NCBI GenBank assembly: GCA_023488455.1
Contig: JAMDDV010000015.1
Span: 1 to 64,000 of the forward strand
Direction of reading: 5' to 3'
Length of the DNA stretch: 64,000 bases
DNA from: Actinomycetota bacterium
GTDB taxonomy: Bacteria > Actinomycetota > Humimicrobiia > Hakubellales > JAMDDV01
The translations under genes and the position numbers were made by a program. Positions 16,339-24,936 of this stretch are shown here, one piece after another. Under the pieces are notes generated by a model. It ran no database searches. It was not told the origin of the DNA and saw only the letters and a program-made list of their open reading frames with translations. Positions within the stretch are counted from its first letter, which is position 1, and the number at the start of each line of letters is the position of its first letter.

Positions 16339-18252
16339 CTACAGCATCGTAATAAATTTTTCCACAAGATTGGGATCAAATTGGGTGCCAGCACATCTCC
16401 TTAACTCAGCTACTGCGTCTTCATGTGACATGGCTTTTCGGTAAGGTCTATCACTCGTCATTGCATCGTATGCATCCACTATTGACAAAATTCTACAGGA
16501 AATAGGAATATCCTCCCCCTTTAAATTCAAAGGATATCCCTGGCCATTCCACCAGCGGTGGTGATAAAGTATCAGATCAGCAACATGCGAGAGCTCTGGA
16601 TTATACCGTGCTATCCTGTAACCCACGGTTGGGTGTTCCTCTATTCGCTTTCTCTCCTTCTTGTTCAACGGACCTTTTTTAAAAAGCACGTTATCGGGTA
16701 TGACCACCTTCCCCAGATCGTGAATCTCGGCTAAAAGAACGAGCTGCGATACCTCTTTTCTTGTCAGGCCAATTCTCTCGCCTAATGCTCTTGACATTTG
16801 CACCAAACGCGAGATATGACCATCGTCACTGTAATCCTTCTCCGCCATAAGCGCGCGTATAGCAGTTAGTATTATTTGTGCTGATCGTTCAGTCTGCTTC
16901 GATTTCACGTAATACATGTTGGTATCAGCCCTTTTATATGTTTCTATCAATGAAGTTTCTTTGTCCAACGATGTCGATATACCAACGGATATGCTTAACG
17001 GCAGATATTTATTGGACTCATTATAGGTCTCTATTCCCGCTTCAAGCCTTCTGCATAACATATGACAAGCATTTGCGTCTGTATGGGGCAGAATGATTGC
17101 GAACTCATCGCCGCCAATCCTGGCAGTAACATCAGATTTGCGAAATGCGGATACGAGAAGACTGGCGTAAGACTTTATTAGCTCATCGCCTTTGCTGTGC
17201 CCCATTGTGTCATTAATGAGCTTCAACCCATCTAAATCCGTGCTTATAATGGAAATGGGGTATTCCCTGCTGCCATCAAGACGGGCGAGTTCATCATTGT
17301 AATACGCACGGTTGTATAACCCGGTCAACGGATCCCGCATGCTGAGCATCTTTAACTGCGTTTCCAGCCGCTTCCTCTCGCTGATATCCCTGAATGTGGT
17401 CAGGGCATACTCTACCTCTCCATCGACATTGAAAATCGGAGAAGAGGAAACCTCAAGCGGGATAACCCTATCAGAATGTCTGATCTCCATATCATCAACA
17501 GTGATGCTCAAGCCCTCTAGTGCTTTCCTCAGCGGACTTCTGTCCTTTGGGTAAAGCTGATCTGTCTCGGCTAAATGCGCATTGTCAAAATTAACCAGTT
17601 CCCCTGTTGTTGAGTACTGGTTTATATCACTCTGAAGTATCTCTTTAGAAGTTTTGTTCTGGTATATCGGTGTTCCATTTTTATCTACTGCGAAAACTGC
17701 CAGGGGCAATCCCTCCAACAGCTGACTAAACATCTTCTGGCTATTTTGCAAAGCATTCTCGAAAAGTTCGCGCTCGTTAATATCACGGACATTTATAAGA
17801 ACGAACTTTTTATTCGATCTGCCCAGAACTGCTTTCCCTTTTCCTTCCACATTGCACCAGGACTTATCCTTTCTTAGAAGCTGACACTTAATTGAATAGC
17901 CGGTACCAGGATTCTGCAGGGCCAGGTCGTGGATTTTACGAACATCTAAAATATCTCTTGGGTTGGTGAAGTCAAAGATCGACTTACCGGTTAAATCCGA
18001 TTGTTTATATCCCAGAATTTTCTTAACCGACGGACTGATATAACCAATAACTCCATCCTTATTGATGATCGTGATTATGTCCAGAGAATTTTCTATCAAT
18101 AGTTGAAATAGTTCGAAGCACTTTTTTGACTCATTGCTGTAATAATCATCGAAATTTTGCGACACTAATTCAGACAACAACCTATGGACACTAAAACGGG
18201 AATTTGAAGTCTTCTTCAAATCTTCTGGTTTAAGCCTCTCCTTATCCCCCAT
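16339..18252 (-). CDS. PAS-PAS-GGDEF-HD-GYP signalling protein
   Basis: A 637-residue cytoplasmic sensor without transmembrane helices. Two PAS domains (about 50-170 and 175-290) precede a GGDEF domain with an intact active site RIGGDEFAI, and an HD-GYP domain with HDLGKVVIP and HHRWWNGQGYP. It therefore has the residues both to make and to hydrolyse cyclic di-GMP, or one half may only regulate the other. A close architectural relative lies at 33849-35678. The second gene in the unit is the secreted HExxH protein. Confidence 0.9.
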   Translation of the reverse strand: MGDKERLKPEDLKKTSNSRFSVHRLLSELVSQNFDDYYSNESKKCFELFQLLIENSLDIITIINKDGVIGYISPSVKKILGYKQSDLTGKSIFDFTNPRDILDVRKIHDLALQNPGTGYSIKCQLLRKDKSWCNVEGKGKAVLGRSNKKFVLINVRDINERELFENALQNSQKMFSQLLEGLPLAVFAVDKNGTPIYQNKTSKEILQSDINQYSTTGELVNFDNAHLAETDQLYPKDRSPLRKALEGLSITVDDMEIRHSDRVIPLEVSSSPIFNVDGEVEYALTTFRDISERKRLETQLKMLSMRDPLTGLYNRAYYNDELARLDGSREYPISIISTDLDGLKLINDTMGHSKGDELIKSYASLLVSAFRKSDVTARIGGDEFAIILPHTDANACHMLCRRLEAGIETYNESNKYLPLSISVGISTSLDKETSLIETYKRADTNMYYVKSKQTERSAQIILTAIRALMAEKDYSDDGHISRLVQMSRALGERIGLTRKEVSQLVLLAEIHDLGKVVIPDNVLFKKGPLNKKERKRIEEHPTVGYRIARYNPELSHVADLILYHHRWWNGQGYPLNLKGEDIPISCRILSIVDAYDAMTSDRPYRKAMSHEDAVAELRRCAGTQFDPNLVEKFITML

Positions 18253-18339
18253 AATTACCTCCTTTTACAAGAGGTTACCAGGTGAATTATGCAATAAATA
18301 CTGAAAATTTCAAATATTTTTGAGGAAGGATCTTAATCA

Positions 18340-18477
18340 TCATTCAACACAACTACCGTTGCGCAAATCCTTTATCATCACGAGCCATTCTCCCTGGCTG
18401 TCATACCTCAGCGACCTACCAAACTCTTTCCTGGTTGCCAACCTGACGATAAATCTATTACTCGGGGGCGTTTTCAT
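18340..18477 (-). CDS. Possible 45-residue protein overlapping the 3' end of fba
   Basis: A minus-strand frame starts at ATG 18477 and ends at TGA 18340-18342, overlapping the last 20 bp of fba in another frame. The product is basic and has a compact alternating pattern (RFIVRLATRKEFG, then GEWLVMIKDL) like a small beta-alpha-beta protein. No ribosome-binding site is visible, but translation could be coupled to fba. The family is unknown and the case is weak to moderate. Confidence 0.35.
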   Translation of the reverse strand: MKTPPSNRFIVRLATRKEFGRSLRYDSQGEWLVMIKDLRNGSCVE

Positions 18478-19381
18478 CTATTTTGATTGAAAAGCTCCTT
18501 GCTGGGGACCTGAGGCCCCCCATGGAATCCACTGTGTTATTTGATCTGAACAGCTTGATCTTCTCGCGCACGGCTTCCTTCACAGCATCTCTCGATGGAG
18601 CCAATATTTTCCTTGGATCTGCTTCATCAGGCATATCCGCCAACGATTTACGCATAGTTTTAACAAACGCTAACCTCAGATGCGTATCAACGTTGATCTT
18701 TGAAATTCCATAATCCAGGGATTTGACAATCGACTCATCAGTTACTCCGGATGACCCATGCAGAACAAGCGGAATAGCGGTATTCTTCTTAATTTTTTTA
18801 AGCCTCTCAATATCCAGGGTGGCACTCTGCGTTCTCATCGCATGCACAGAGCCTATTGCTGGGGCTAACGAATCTATACCAGTTCTTTCCACAAAATCAG
18901 CTGCCTGATCAGGGTTTGCCATAAATGCCTCAACCTGCTCAGGGGTATAGCCATCGGTAATCTGTACTATACGGCCAAGCTCTCCTTCCACAGGTATGCC
19001 GCATGCATGAGCTATTTCAACGACCTTTCTGGTTATCTCAACGTTCTCTTCATATGGTCTCTTGGACCCATCGAACATCAATGACGTAAACCCCGCCCGC
19101 AGGCACACGATATTCTGCTCAAAATCGGTCCCGTGATCCAGGTGCAGTACAACCGGGATATTTGCTTCTTCCGCAGCTATCTTGACCATGCCGGTAGCGA
19201 AATACAGTCCTGCGTATTTGATAGCACCCTGGCTTATCTGCAATATGACTGGAGCCCTCTCCTCCATCGCGGCATTAACTATTGCCTGCACTATCTCCAT
19301 ATTGTTCGCATTGAAAGCTCCAATGCCATAGTGATTTTCGTATGCTGCTCTCAAAATTTCTTTACTGGTTACAAGTGGCAT
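18458..19381 (-). CDS. fba: Class II fructose-1,6-bisphosphate aldolase
   Basis: A 307-residue zinc aldolase of glycolysis that splits fructose 1,6-bisphosphate. Motifs are VVLHLDHGTD with the catalytic aspartate and a zinc histidine, VEGELG, VLHGSSGV and the phosphate-binding GISKINVDT. ATG 19381 is chosen because AGGAAGG lies just upstream; the extra 11 codons of the open frame are unlikely. pfk lies upstream on the same strand with an 81-bp gap, so two consecutive glycolytic steps are encoded side by side. Confidence 0.92.
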   Translation of the reverse strand: MPLVTSKEILRAAYENHYGIGAFNANNMEIVQAIVNAAMEERAPVILQISQGAIKYAGLYFATGMVKIAAEEANIPVVLHLDHGTDFEQNIVCLRAGFTSLMFDGSKRPYEENVEITRKVVEIAHACGIPVEGELGRIVQITDGYTPEQVEAFMANPDQAADFVERTGIDSLAPAIGSVHAMRTQSATLDIERLKKIKKNTAIPLVLHGSSGVTDESIVKSLDYGISKINVDTHLRLAFVKTMRKSLADMPDEADPRKILAPSRDAVKEAVREKIKLFRSNNTVDSMGGLRSPARSFSIKIDENAPE

Positions 19382-19462
19382 TATCTTTCCTTCCTCTTCG
19401 TAAAATTCAAACAAACAGTATATAACAAATTACTCTGTTTGATAGATTTAAATCAAATTTTT

Positions 19463-20491
19463 TTAACAGGCGCGTGAACCAAGACGGTTTGCAAGGTCAT
19501 AAAGCTCCCTGTTAACAGTGCTTATTCCTTTTGATGCAATCTCAAGCGGGACAAGCTGGATCCTTCCGTTAATGAATGCGACCATCTTATCGAACTTTCC
19601 AGCATATATTGCCTCAACAGCGGCAGTACTCATCATCACCGAAATTATCACATCCTGTTCTGCAGGTGTCCCTCCCCTTTGCAGGTAGCCCAAAACCGTC
19701 ACTCTTGGTTTAATAGATATTACCTTATTTATCTCATCAGCAAGAGCGAATGCTATACCTCCCAGCTTAATGTTTCCAAAATTATCCACCTCATCATACA
19801 GTCCCTTAGCACCAGATACCTTAATTGCCTCAGATACTATGATGAGCGAGTGCATCTTGCCTCTCGCTCTGTTAGTCTTGATGAGGTTGCATATATTATC
19901 AAGCTCTACTTCAAATTCGGGGACAACGACCATATCCGCCCCGACCGCTAAAGCGCTATAAACTGCAAGCCAGCCCGAATCCCTCCCCATCACTTCCACG
20001 ATCATTTCGATCTGGTGGGATTTATTAGTTGAGGTAACCATATTTATTGAAGTAACTATATTTCTTATTGCAGACAGAAACCCGACGCAATACTCCGTCC
20101 CAGGGATATCATTATCAATAGTTTGCGGGATGCCGATTACTTTTAAGCCTTCCTTGGCCAACCTGGAAGCCACCGAAAGCGTATCGTTTCCGCCAAATGC
20201 AATCAGGCCCTCAAGGCCGATCTTTTTTATGTTTTTCCTTATCTTATCGAGTGCGCCCTCTACCTTAAAAGGATTTGTCCTTGAGGTACAGATTAAAGTC
20301 CCACCTGTGTTGGCAATCTCCTCCACATGGCATATGTCAAGCGGTATGATGTCACCCTCTATGAGCCCCTTCCAACCACATCTGATGCCGACAACCTCAC
20401 CACCACGATTTCTGACATCAATTACAATCGCCCTTATCCCATCGTTAATAGCCGAGGAGTCTCCCCCACCAGTCAAAATACCTATCTTCAT
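19463..20491 (-). CDS. pfkA: 6-phosphofructokinase (ATP or pyrophosphate donor uncertain)
   Basis: A 342-residue phosphofructokinase that makes fructose 1,6-bisphosphate, the substrate of the neighbouring aldolase. Motifs are ILTGGGDSSAIN, AFGGNDTLSVA, PQTIDNDIPGTE and MGRDSGWLA. In the family the two positions equivalent to E. coli Gly104 and Gly124 set the phosphate donor; here they are Asp (GGND) and Gln (PQT). Asp at the first position is the pyrophosphate-type residue, while Lys is expected at the second. The start ATG 20491 follows GGAGAGGAA. Confidence 0.88.
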   Translation of the reverse strand: MKIGILTGGGDSSAINDGIRAIVIDVRNRGGEVVGIRCGWKGLIEGDIIPLDICHVEEIANTGGTLICTSRTNPFKVEGALDKIRKNIKKIGLEGLIAFGGNDTLSVASRLAKEGLKVIGIPQTIDNDIPGTEYCVGFLSAIRNIVTSINMVTSTNKSHQIEMIVEVMGRDSGWLAVYSALAVGADMVVVPEFEVELDNICNLIKTNRARGKMHSLIIVSEAIKVSGAKGLYDEVDNFGNIKLGGIAFALADEINKVISIKPRVTVLGYLQRGGTPAEQDVIISVMMSTAAVEAIYAGKFDKMVAFINGRIQLVPLEIASKGISTVNRELYDLANRLGSRAC

Positions 20492-20519
20492 TTCCTCTCC
20501 TGTTTTTGGCAAAATTTAA

Positions 20520-20562
20520 CATATTTTATATCATATTAATATGATAAAAAGAGGGCAATTTA
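20520..20562. repeat. Left direct repeat (att) of the 13.3-kb element
   Basis: The core is CATATTTTATATCATATTAA followed by TATGATAAAAAGAGGGCAAT TTA in the left copy. The first 25 bases are identical in both copies. The repeat runs into the terminator-like hairpin of 20547-20575, which the right copy lacks. Confidence 0.85.
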
Positions 20563-20576
20563 TGCCCTCTTTTTAT
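20546..20576 (-). terminator. Terminator-like hairpin at the left end of the element
   Basis: GAGGGCA at 20551-20557 pairs with TGCCCTC at 20563-20569 across a short loop, and the arms are extended by A and T runs on the two sides. It can terminate in either direction: it follows the lipoprotein gene 20607-21371 on the minus strand. Confidence 0.65.
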
Positions 20577-20606
20577 TCTTAACCTTAGCTCTAGTATTGA
20601 ATATTT

Positions 20607-21371
20607 TTACTGTTCTATCTTAATAGCCCATTCTCCATCTGCTTCTATACTCATAATATAAATCCCTGGGCTATCTATGCCTATAGCTTTATCTCCCTCA
20701 AAATTACCAATCTCATTTGCTAATAGGTCAATATAATCACCATTACTGTCTAATAATAGAACTGAAAAATTACTTTCACCTTTATGCTTCATCTCAACTT
20801 TCATTAACCCGCTGCTTAGCTCTAAAAATTGACTTATTGATTGACCTTTTCCAGATAGCTCAAGAGGAGTTTTATCTCCGGTAGAAGGCCTTGGTTGCTC
20901 AATCTTTAATGTCCAGTTTCCATCTGCTTCAATATCACAAATATATTTTCCAGAAGATTCTATGCCAAAAGCTTTAGCACCCTCATGAGAACCTATGACA
21001 TTAACAAGTAAGTCAACATATTCACCTGCATTATCCATTAATGTTATTGAAAAATTAGAGCTTCCATTATGGGTCATTTTGAAAGTTACTAGGCCACTTT
21101 CAAGCTCAAATATATCTGTTGCACTTTTCCCTTTACCTTCAAGTTCATAACTTGGCAGTTCTATTGGTTCAGTTTCAGGTGTGGTTTCAGTCGTAGCTGC
21201 AATTGTTTCCTCGGTTTGGACAGCTTCCTCACTTTCTTCTGCATTTGTAGTTTCTGTTGCTTGATTTGTTGTTGTTGTTTCAGTAGTTGTCGAACTACAG
21301 GCAAGCGGAAAAATTGCCATGGCAAAGGCCACGATTAATGAAATTAATAAATGCAATTTCTTTTTGTGCAT
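20607..21371 (-). CDS. Lipoprotein with two tandem PPC-like repeats
   Basis: A 254-residue lipoprotein: basic start MHKKKLH, hydrophobic core, lipobox PLACSS, then a Thr/Glu-rich linker and two copies of a domain of about 75 residues. The copies share the pattern GKGxSxxxFELxSGL, FxxxLxDxxGxYxDLL and DIEADGxWxxKIEQ. The shape resembles the bacterial pre-peptidase C-terminal fold, so a role on the outer face of the membrane is likely. The start at 21371 is backed by GGGGAG. It is the leftmost gene of the element and has no obvious partner. Confidence 0.6.
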   Translation of the reverse strand: MHKKKLHLLISLIVAFAMAIFPLACSSTTTETTTTNQATETTNAEESEEAVQTEETIAATTETTPETEPIELPSYELEGKGKSATDIFELESGLVTFKMTHNGSSNFSITLMDNAGEYVDLLVNVIGSHEGAKAFGIESSGKYICDIEADGNWTLKIEQPRPSTGDKTPLELSGKGQSISQFLELSSGLMKVEMKHKGESNFSVLLLDSNGDYIDLLANEIGNFEGDKAIGIDSPGIYIMSIEADGEWAIKIEQ

Positions 21372-21431
21372 TTTTCTCCCCTTCTTACGTTTGTAATACC
21401 ATTTTAACATTATGATGTGGATTAGTTGCAA

Positions 21432-21460
21432 AATAAAAAAAGAGGGCAACTAAACCCTCT
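21432..21460 (-). terminator. Rho-independent terminator of the 21450-21803 gene
   Basis: AGAGGG at 21441-21446 pairs with CCCTCT at 21455-21460, and on the minus strand the hairpin is followed by a long T run. The stem includes the stop codon region of the gene. Confidence 0.75.
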
Positions 21461-21803
21461 CTATTCTAATTTTAATCTTACTGTTCTCGCTTAAGCCCAA
21501 TGATTTGGCAACATAGCTGTAAATTGGTAGTCTGCCAAAATGAAATACCTTCTTGTTGTCACCATCTTCGACCCAATGATCAACATTATTCTTAGTTGAT
21601 TTCTTCTTTAAGGTAACTTCAAATTTTTCTACTTTTTCAACTACTTCTTTTTTATCAATATTTTTGGTATCTGGTTTTGGCTCCATATTCTTTAGCTTTT
21701 CAGATAATTTAATCACCTCCTTGGGGGTTTCTACTTTGTCGGGGTAGAAACCAATGCTGTCAATAGATACTTCTTGTGGTTTGGTAGTTTTGGTTTCGGA
21801 CAT
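21450..21803 (-). CDS. Hypothetical 117-residue protein
   Basis: No family is recognised. The first half is Lys/Glu-rich and probably unstructured or helical; the second half has a compact beta-like pattern, from KFEVTLKKK to KIRIERV. A very strong AGGAGG ribosome-binding site precedes the ATG and a terminator closes the gene, so it looks expressed. It is divergent from the protease cassette at 22057 across a 253-bp AT-rich region that contains a TATAAT at 21964. Confidence 0.5.
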   Translation of the reverse strand: MSETKTTKPQEVSIDSIGFYPDKVETPKEVIKLSEKLKNMEPKPDTKNIDKKEVVEKVEKFEVTLKKKSTKNNVDHWVEDGDNKKVFHFGRLPIYSYVAKSLGLSENSKIKIRIERV

Positions 21804-22056
21804 AAGAATACCTCCTATTTTTTACTTATGATCTTTTTCTTTATTGATTAATAAGGTTTTTATTTTATGATGCTATATTGGTATAAATATTTTGTTCACA
21901 AACAATTTTCTAAATTTAAAAATAGCAAAAAAACATTGGGTAATTTTTATTAAATTAACTTTGTATAATATTTGTAGTAAAATTAATGAAATATAAGTAA
22001 TTTATTGAAATTTTGGACTGTTTATTTAGATAGATTATTTTTTGGAGTTTATTAAG

Positions 22057-23058
22057 ATGAATCAAAATGAGAATTATAAAGTTAAATTAGAATCTAATAT
22101 AAATAATTTAGTAAATAAAAGAAATTCAAATGCCCTTTTGATTTATATTACTGGAGACAAAAGACCAACCGATAATTTTGGTGCACAGGTTCATCCAGAA
22201 GTTTTGCCGATATTTTATGAACACCTAAAATTAATTGGTAAACAAAAAAAGATATCATTGCTCCTATACACTACTGGAGGTGCTCTTGAAACACCATGGG
22301 CATTGGTAAATTTGATTAGAGAATTCTGTTACGAGTTTGAAGTTTTAGTTCCGTTTAAAGCTTTTAGTGCTGGCACCTTAATATGTCTAGGTGCTGATGA
22401 TATTTGCACCACTTCCTTGTCTTTATTTACCCCCATAGATCCAACAGGTACTTTTTTTGATGGAAAACAGAAGAAAAGTGTACAAGTTGAAAATATCGTG
22501 GAGTTTATTAATTTTGCGAAAAAAAGAATAGGTTTAAGAAGTCAAGATTGTTTAAAGGAGGTATTAAAATCTTTAGTGAGCGATACATCTCCCCAAATAT
22601 TAGGTAATATACATCGAACTTATATTTTAATTAGACAATTGGTTGAAAAAATGATTTCTTTGCGCATAAAACCTATACCCTTAAAACAAAAAAATAAAAT
22701 TAAAGAAAATTTGACTGAAAAACTTTATTCTCATCAACATTTAATAAACAGAAAAGAATTGGTTAAAATCGGATTTGTGAATATGATAGAGGAATTAGAA
22801 ACTAGTCAAGAAAATGATCTCTTAAATATTTTCGATTATTTTTCAGCCAAAATGGAATTGATGGATGAGTTTGATCCTGCGAAAAAACTTGGATCTAACA
22901 ATCAATTTATATTCAAATTGCCAAGAGCAATTATATCATCGAAAAAATTAACACATACATACTCTTCTGAATACACAATAGTAAGAGATGAAACGCAGCC
23001 GGGTTTGAATATCTTCTTAAATGTTAAAAATCTTGGATGGCAAAAGGAGGAAATTTAA
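22057..23058 (+). CDS. ClpP-fold serine protease of the serine-dehydrogenase-proteinase (SDH_sah) type
   Basis: A 333-residue cytoplasmic protein. The N-terminal half matches the SppA/ClpP superfamily as seen in SDH_sah: LLLYTTGGALETPWALV (oxyanion-hole region), then KAFSAGTLICLGADDI, whose serine aligns with the nucleophile, and FTPIDPTG. The C-terminal half is helical with unknown role. ATG 22057 is chosen because GGAG lies 9 bp upstream. It forms a tight trio with the next two genes (1 bp and 6 bp gaps). Members of this fold appear in uncharacterised defence-like loci; no experimental link is known to me. Confidence 0.7.
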   Translation: MNQNENYKVKLESNINNLVNKRNSNALLIYITGDKRPTDNFGAQVHPEVLPIFYEHLKLIGKQKKISLLLYTTGGALETPWALVNLIREFCYEFEVLVPFKAFSAGTLICLGADDICTTSLSLFTPIDPTGTFFDGKQKKSVQVENIVEFINFAKKRIGLRSQDCLKEVLKSLVSDTSPQILGNIHRTYILIRQLVEKMISLRIKPIPLKQKNKIKENLTEKLYSHQHLINRKELVKIGFVNMIEELETSQENDLLNIFDYFSAKMELMDEFDPAKKLGSNNQFIFKLPRAIISSKKLTHTYSSEYTIVRDETQPGLNIFLNVKNLGWQKEEI

Positions 23059-23059
23059 T

Positions 23060-23293
23060 ATGGAATCAGATACCTCTAATATTCTTAATGACCAGCCTGA
23101 ATTTAGTAGTTCAGTTTCAACACTCGAAAATCGAATCGATACGAGTGAAGAAGTCCCTAGCAATAAAAGAATTTTTATTTCCGGAGGACGTGAATATTTT
23201 TCAGTAAAAGAAGTAATAACATATAAAACAACTGAAATAAAAGTAATTGATGGTATCCCATATAGAATAAAAGGAAGCATTATTTCAAAATAA
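23060..23293 (+). CDS. Small acidic protein of the ClpP-fold protease cassette
   Basis: A 77-residue protein that starts one base after the stop of the protease gene, with AAGGAGG as ribosome-binding site. The first half is acidic and polar (probably flexible); the second half has strands such as EVITYKTTEIKVIDGIPYRI. No family is recognised. Its place between the protease and the QTCDI protein suggests an adaptor, substrate or inhibitor; this is a guess. Confidence 0.55.
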   Translation: MESDTSNILNDQPEFSSSVSTLENRIDTSEEVPSNKRIFISGGREYFSVKEVITYKTTEIKVIDGIPYRIKGSIISK

Positions 23294-23299
23294 TATAAT

Positions 23300-23815
23300 G
23301 TGTCAAACCATAATTTATTTGATGAAAATCCAAGAGTAGACATAATTATTCAGGGAGATATATATCCCGAAATAGACTTCTATATTTTTAATAATTTTTC
23401 TTATAGCAAAAATCCTCATATTAATTCTATTGCACATAGAGAAAAACGCTTAGCTGTTGTTATTTCACAAACCTGTGATATTTTTGATAGCGATAATTTA
23501 TTTATATGTCCCATATTTACACTTAACGAATATATAAATAGTGAAAGTAATATTAACAAAGCAAAAAGCAATGTTGGTTTAATTAAATCTAGAAAGGGTT
23601 TACTTGAAAAATTTTTTCTGGGGAATCTTAATGTACAAAGGGAAAATTATACTACTTATGATGAATTTTATATTGATCTTAAAATAATAAATACAATTGA
23701 TAAATCTTTATTAAATCCAATAGAAAAAATTGCTTGCCTCTCAGACTGGGGGAGGCATCACTTATGCCATCAGTTATCATGGTTGTTTGGAAGACCAGTA
23801 GCAAACTGGACATAA
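23300..23815 (+). CDS. Uncharacterised protein with VVISQTCDI motif
   Basis: A 171-residue protein with GTG start. The phrase RLAVVISQTCDI followed by FICPIFTLNEY is a recurring signature in small uncharacterised proteins of bacterial accessory islands. A C-terminal HHLCHQLSWL segment is rich in histidine and cysteine, so metal binding or a nuclease fold is possible. It is the third gene of the cassette. No function can be stated. Confidence 0.5.
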   Translation: MSNHNLFDENPRVDIIIQGDIYPEIDFYIFNNFSYSKNPHINSIAHREKRLAVVISQTCDIFDSDNLFICPIFTLNEYINSESNINKAKSNVGLIKSRKGLLEKFFLGNLNVQRENYTTYDEFYIDLKIINTIDKSLLNPIEKIACLSDWGRHHLCHQLSWLFGRPVANWT

Positions 23816-23829
23816 ATATTTATTAAAAT

Positions 23830-23970
23830 ATTTTAAATTATCTCACAAGTCCCATGTCTCCCGGCTCGAGTCTGAGGCTCTCACTTTAACCCTCACGGTC
23901 TAGTTGCTTTTCATTTCCCCGCCTTGTCCGTCTTGGTATTGACCGGTATTTAATTGTCAAAGTTCTTTAA
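23830..23970. other. Gene-free segment with unusual sequence, possible structured RNA
   Basis: The gap 23816-24120 has no supportable gene. Its left half is much richer in G+C than the surrounding DNA (GTCTCCCGGCTCGAGTCTGA and following) and contains short complementary words such as GAG/CTC groups. I can draw no convincing family structure; a regulatory RNA or remnant of another replicon are both possible. Confidence 0.3.
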
Positions 23971-24120
23971 AATAATTACTAATTAAGTAGTAATTAATTT
24001 TGGCGAAGTCTCTTACAGTTCTTAACAAAGGTCAAGAGAAATTAACAAAGAGTTTAAGAAAGATTTATAGATTGAATGTTGTAAAAAATCTTAATGAATA
24101 GATAGAAACTAATAAACCTA

Positions 24121-24792
24121 TTATTCATTTGATATATTTTGCTCAATGGCGAATTCTTCCCATACCTGCGCTGCGTTAGTTCCCAATACAGCCCTATAAC
24201 CATCATCGCCAGATACTATATTCATTAGTTCTACTCCTTCTCTTACGGTAGAGCCGTGGAAGATACTTACATAAAAATTAATAAATGCAACAAAATTATT
24301 GACTTGAAAAGGAGATTCTGAGCTAGAGACAAAAGCATTAAAAGGCATGTTTCCATTTTCATCATAATATGCTTCTTTAATAAAGTAGAAGCCTTTGCAT
24401 GCAGAGATACACAACAAATAATTATTATTTAAAGCTTTACTTATTGGAATTAATGCATTTTTTAATTCATCCCAGAAAATGAAACTATCATCTATTAAAC
24501 CAATTGCACCCTCACATCCATGAGCAATAATATGGATTATGGGTTTGCTGTTATTTTTCATCAGATCGCAATCTAAAAGATTTTGAAAAGTATTAAAAAA
24601 ATTTCGCTTATCTGGAACGAAGTTATAAGAGCATCTTATTTTTAGAAATTTTAATGCATTTGCAAGGGCTTTACCTTCGGTTAGACCTTCTTCCATATCC
24701 CCAAGACTGGGTGATTCGATTATATATACAAAATATTTTACTATCCTATCTTTCCAGGGTTTTGTTATTTCGTCATCGTTGTATTCTTCCAA
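24121..24792 (-). CDS. Caspase-like (CHAT/C14-type) protein
   Basis: A 223-residue protein with the spacing of a caspase-like peptidase: strand plus histidine in IIHIIAHGCEGAIGL (around residue 92) and strand plus cysteine in YLLCISACKGF (around residue 133), which would be the His-Cys dyad. The protein is just the catalytic domain, with no fused sensor. Caspase-like effectors occur in several bacterial defence systems, but its partner would have to be a neighbour; the closest are a zinc-finger gene and the ClpP-fold cassette. Confidence 0.65.
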   Translation of the reverse strand: MEEYNDDEITKPWKDRIVKYFVYIIESPSLGDMEEGLTEGKALANALKFLKIRCSYNFVPDKRNFFNTFQNLLDCDLMKNNSKPIIHIIAHGCEGAIGLIDDSFIFWDELKNALIPISKALNNNYLLCISACKGFYFIKEAYYDENGNMPFNAFVSSSESPFQVNNFVAFINFYVSIFHGSTVREGVELMNIVSGDDGYRAVLGTNAAQVWEEFAIEQNISNE

Positions 24793-24853
24793 TTAAATTA
24801 ACCTCTTCTCTATATGCGCGTAAATATATCTTTAGAAAATTAAACCTTCTTTA

Positions 24854-24882
24854 TTGAATAAAAACGTCTAGTAGTTTATAAT
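24854..24882 (+). promoter_or_regulatory. Sigma-70-type promoter for 24937-25314
   Basis: TTGAAT at 24854-24859 and TATAAT at 24877-24882 are separated by exactly 17 bp, and the zinc-finger gene starts about 50 bp downstream. Confidence 0.65.
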
Positions 24883-24936
24883 AGCACCACACATTGAATA
24901 CGTCAATGATGGGTGTTATAAGAGGTATGTGATTAG

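Noticed and set aside
23816..24120. Retron or reverse-transcriptase-associated RNA
   Set aside because: No reverse transcriptase ORF is near it and no msr/msd pairing is visible.
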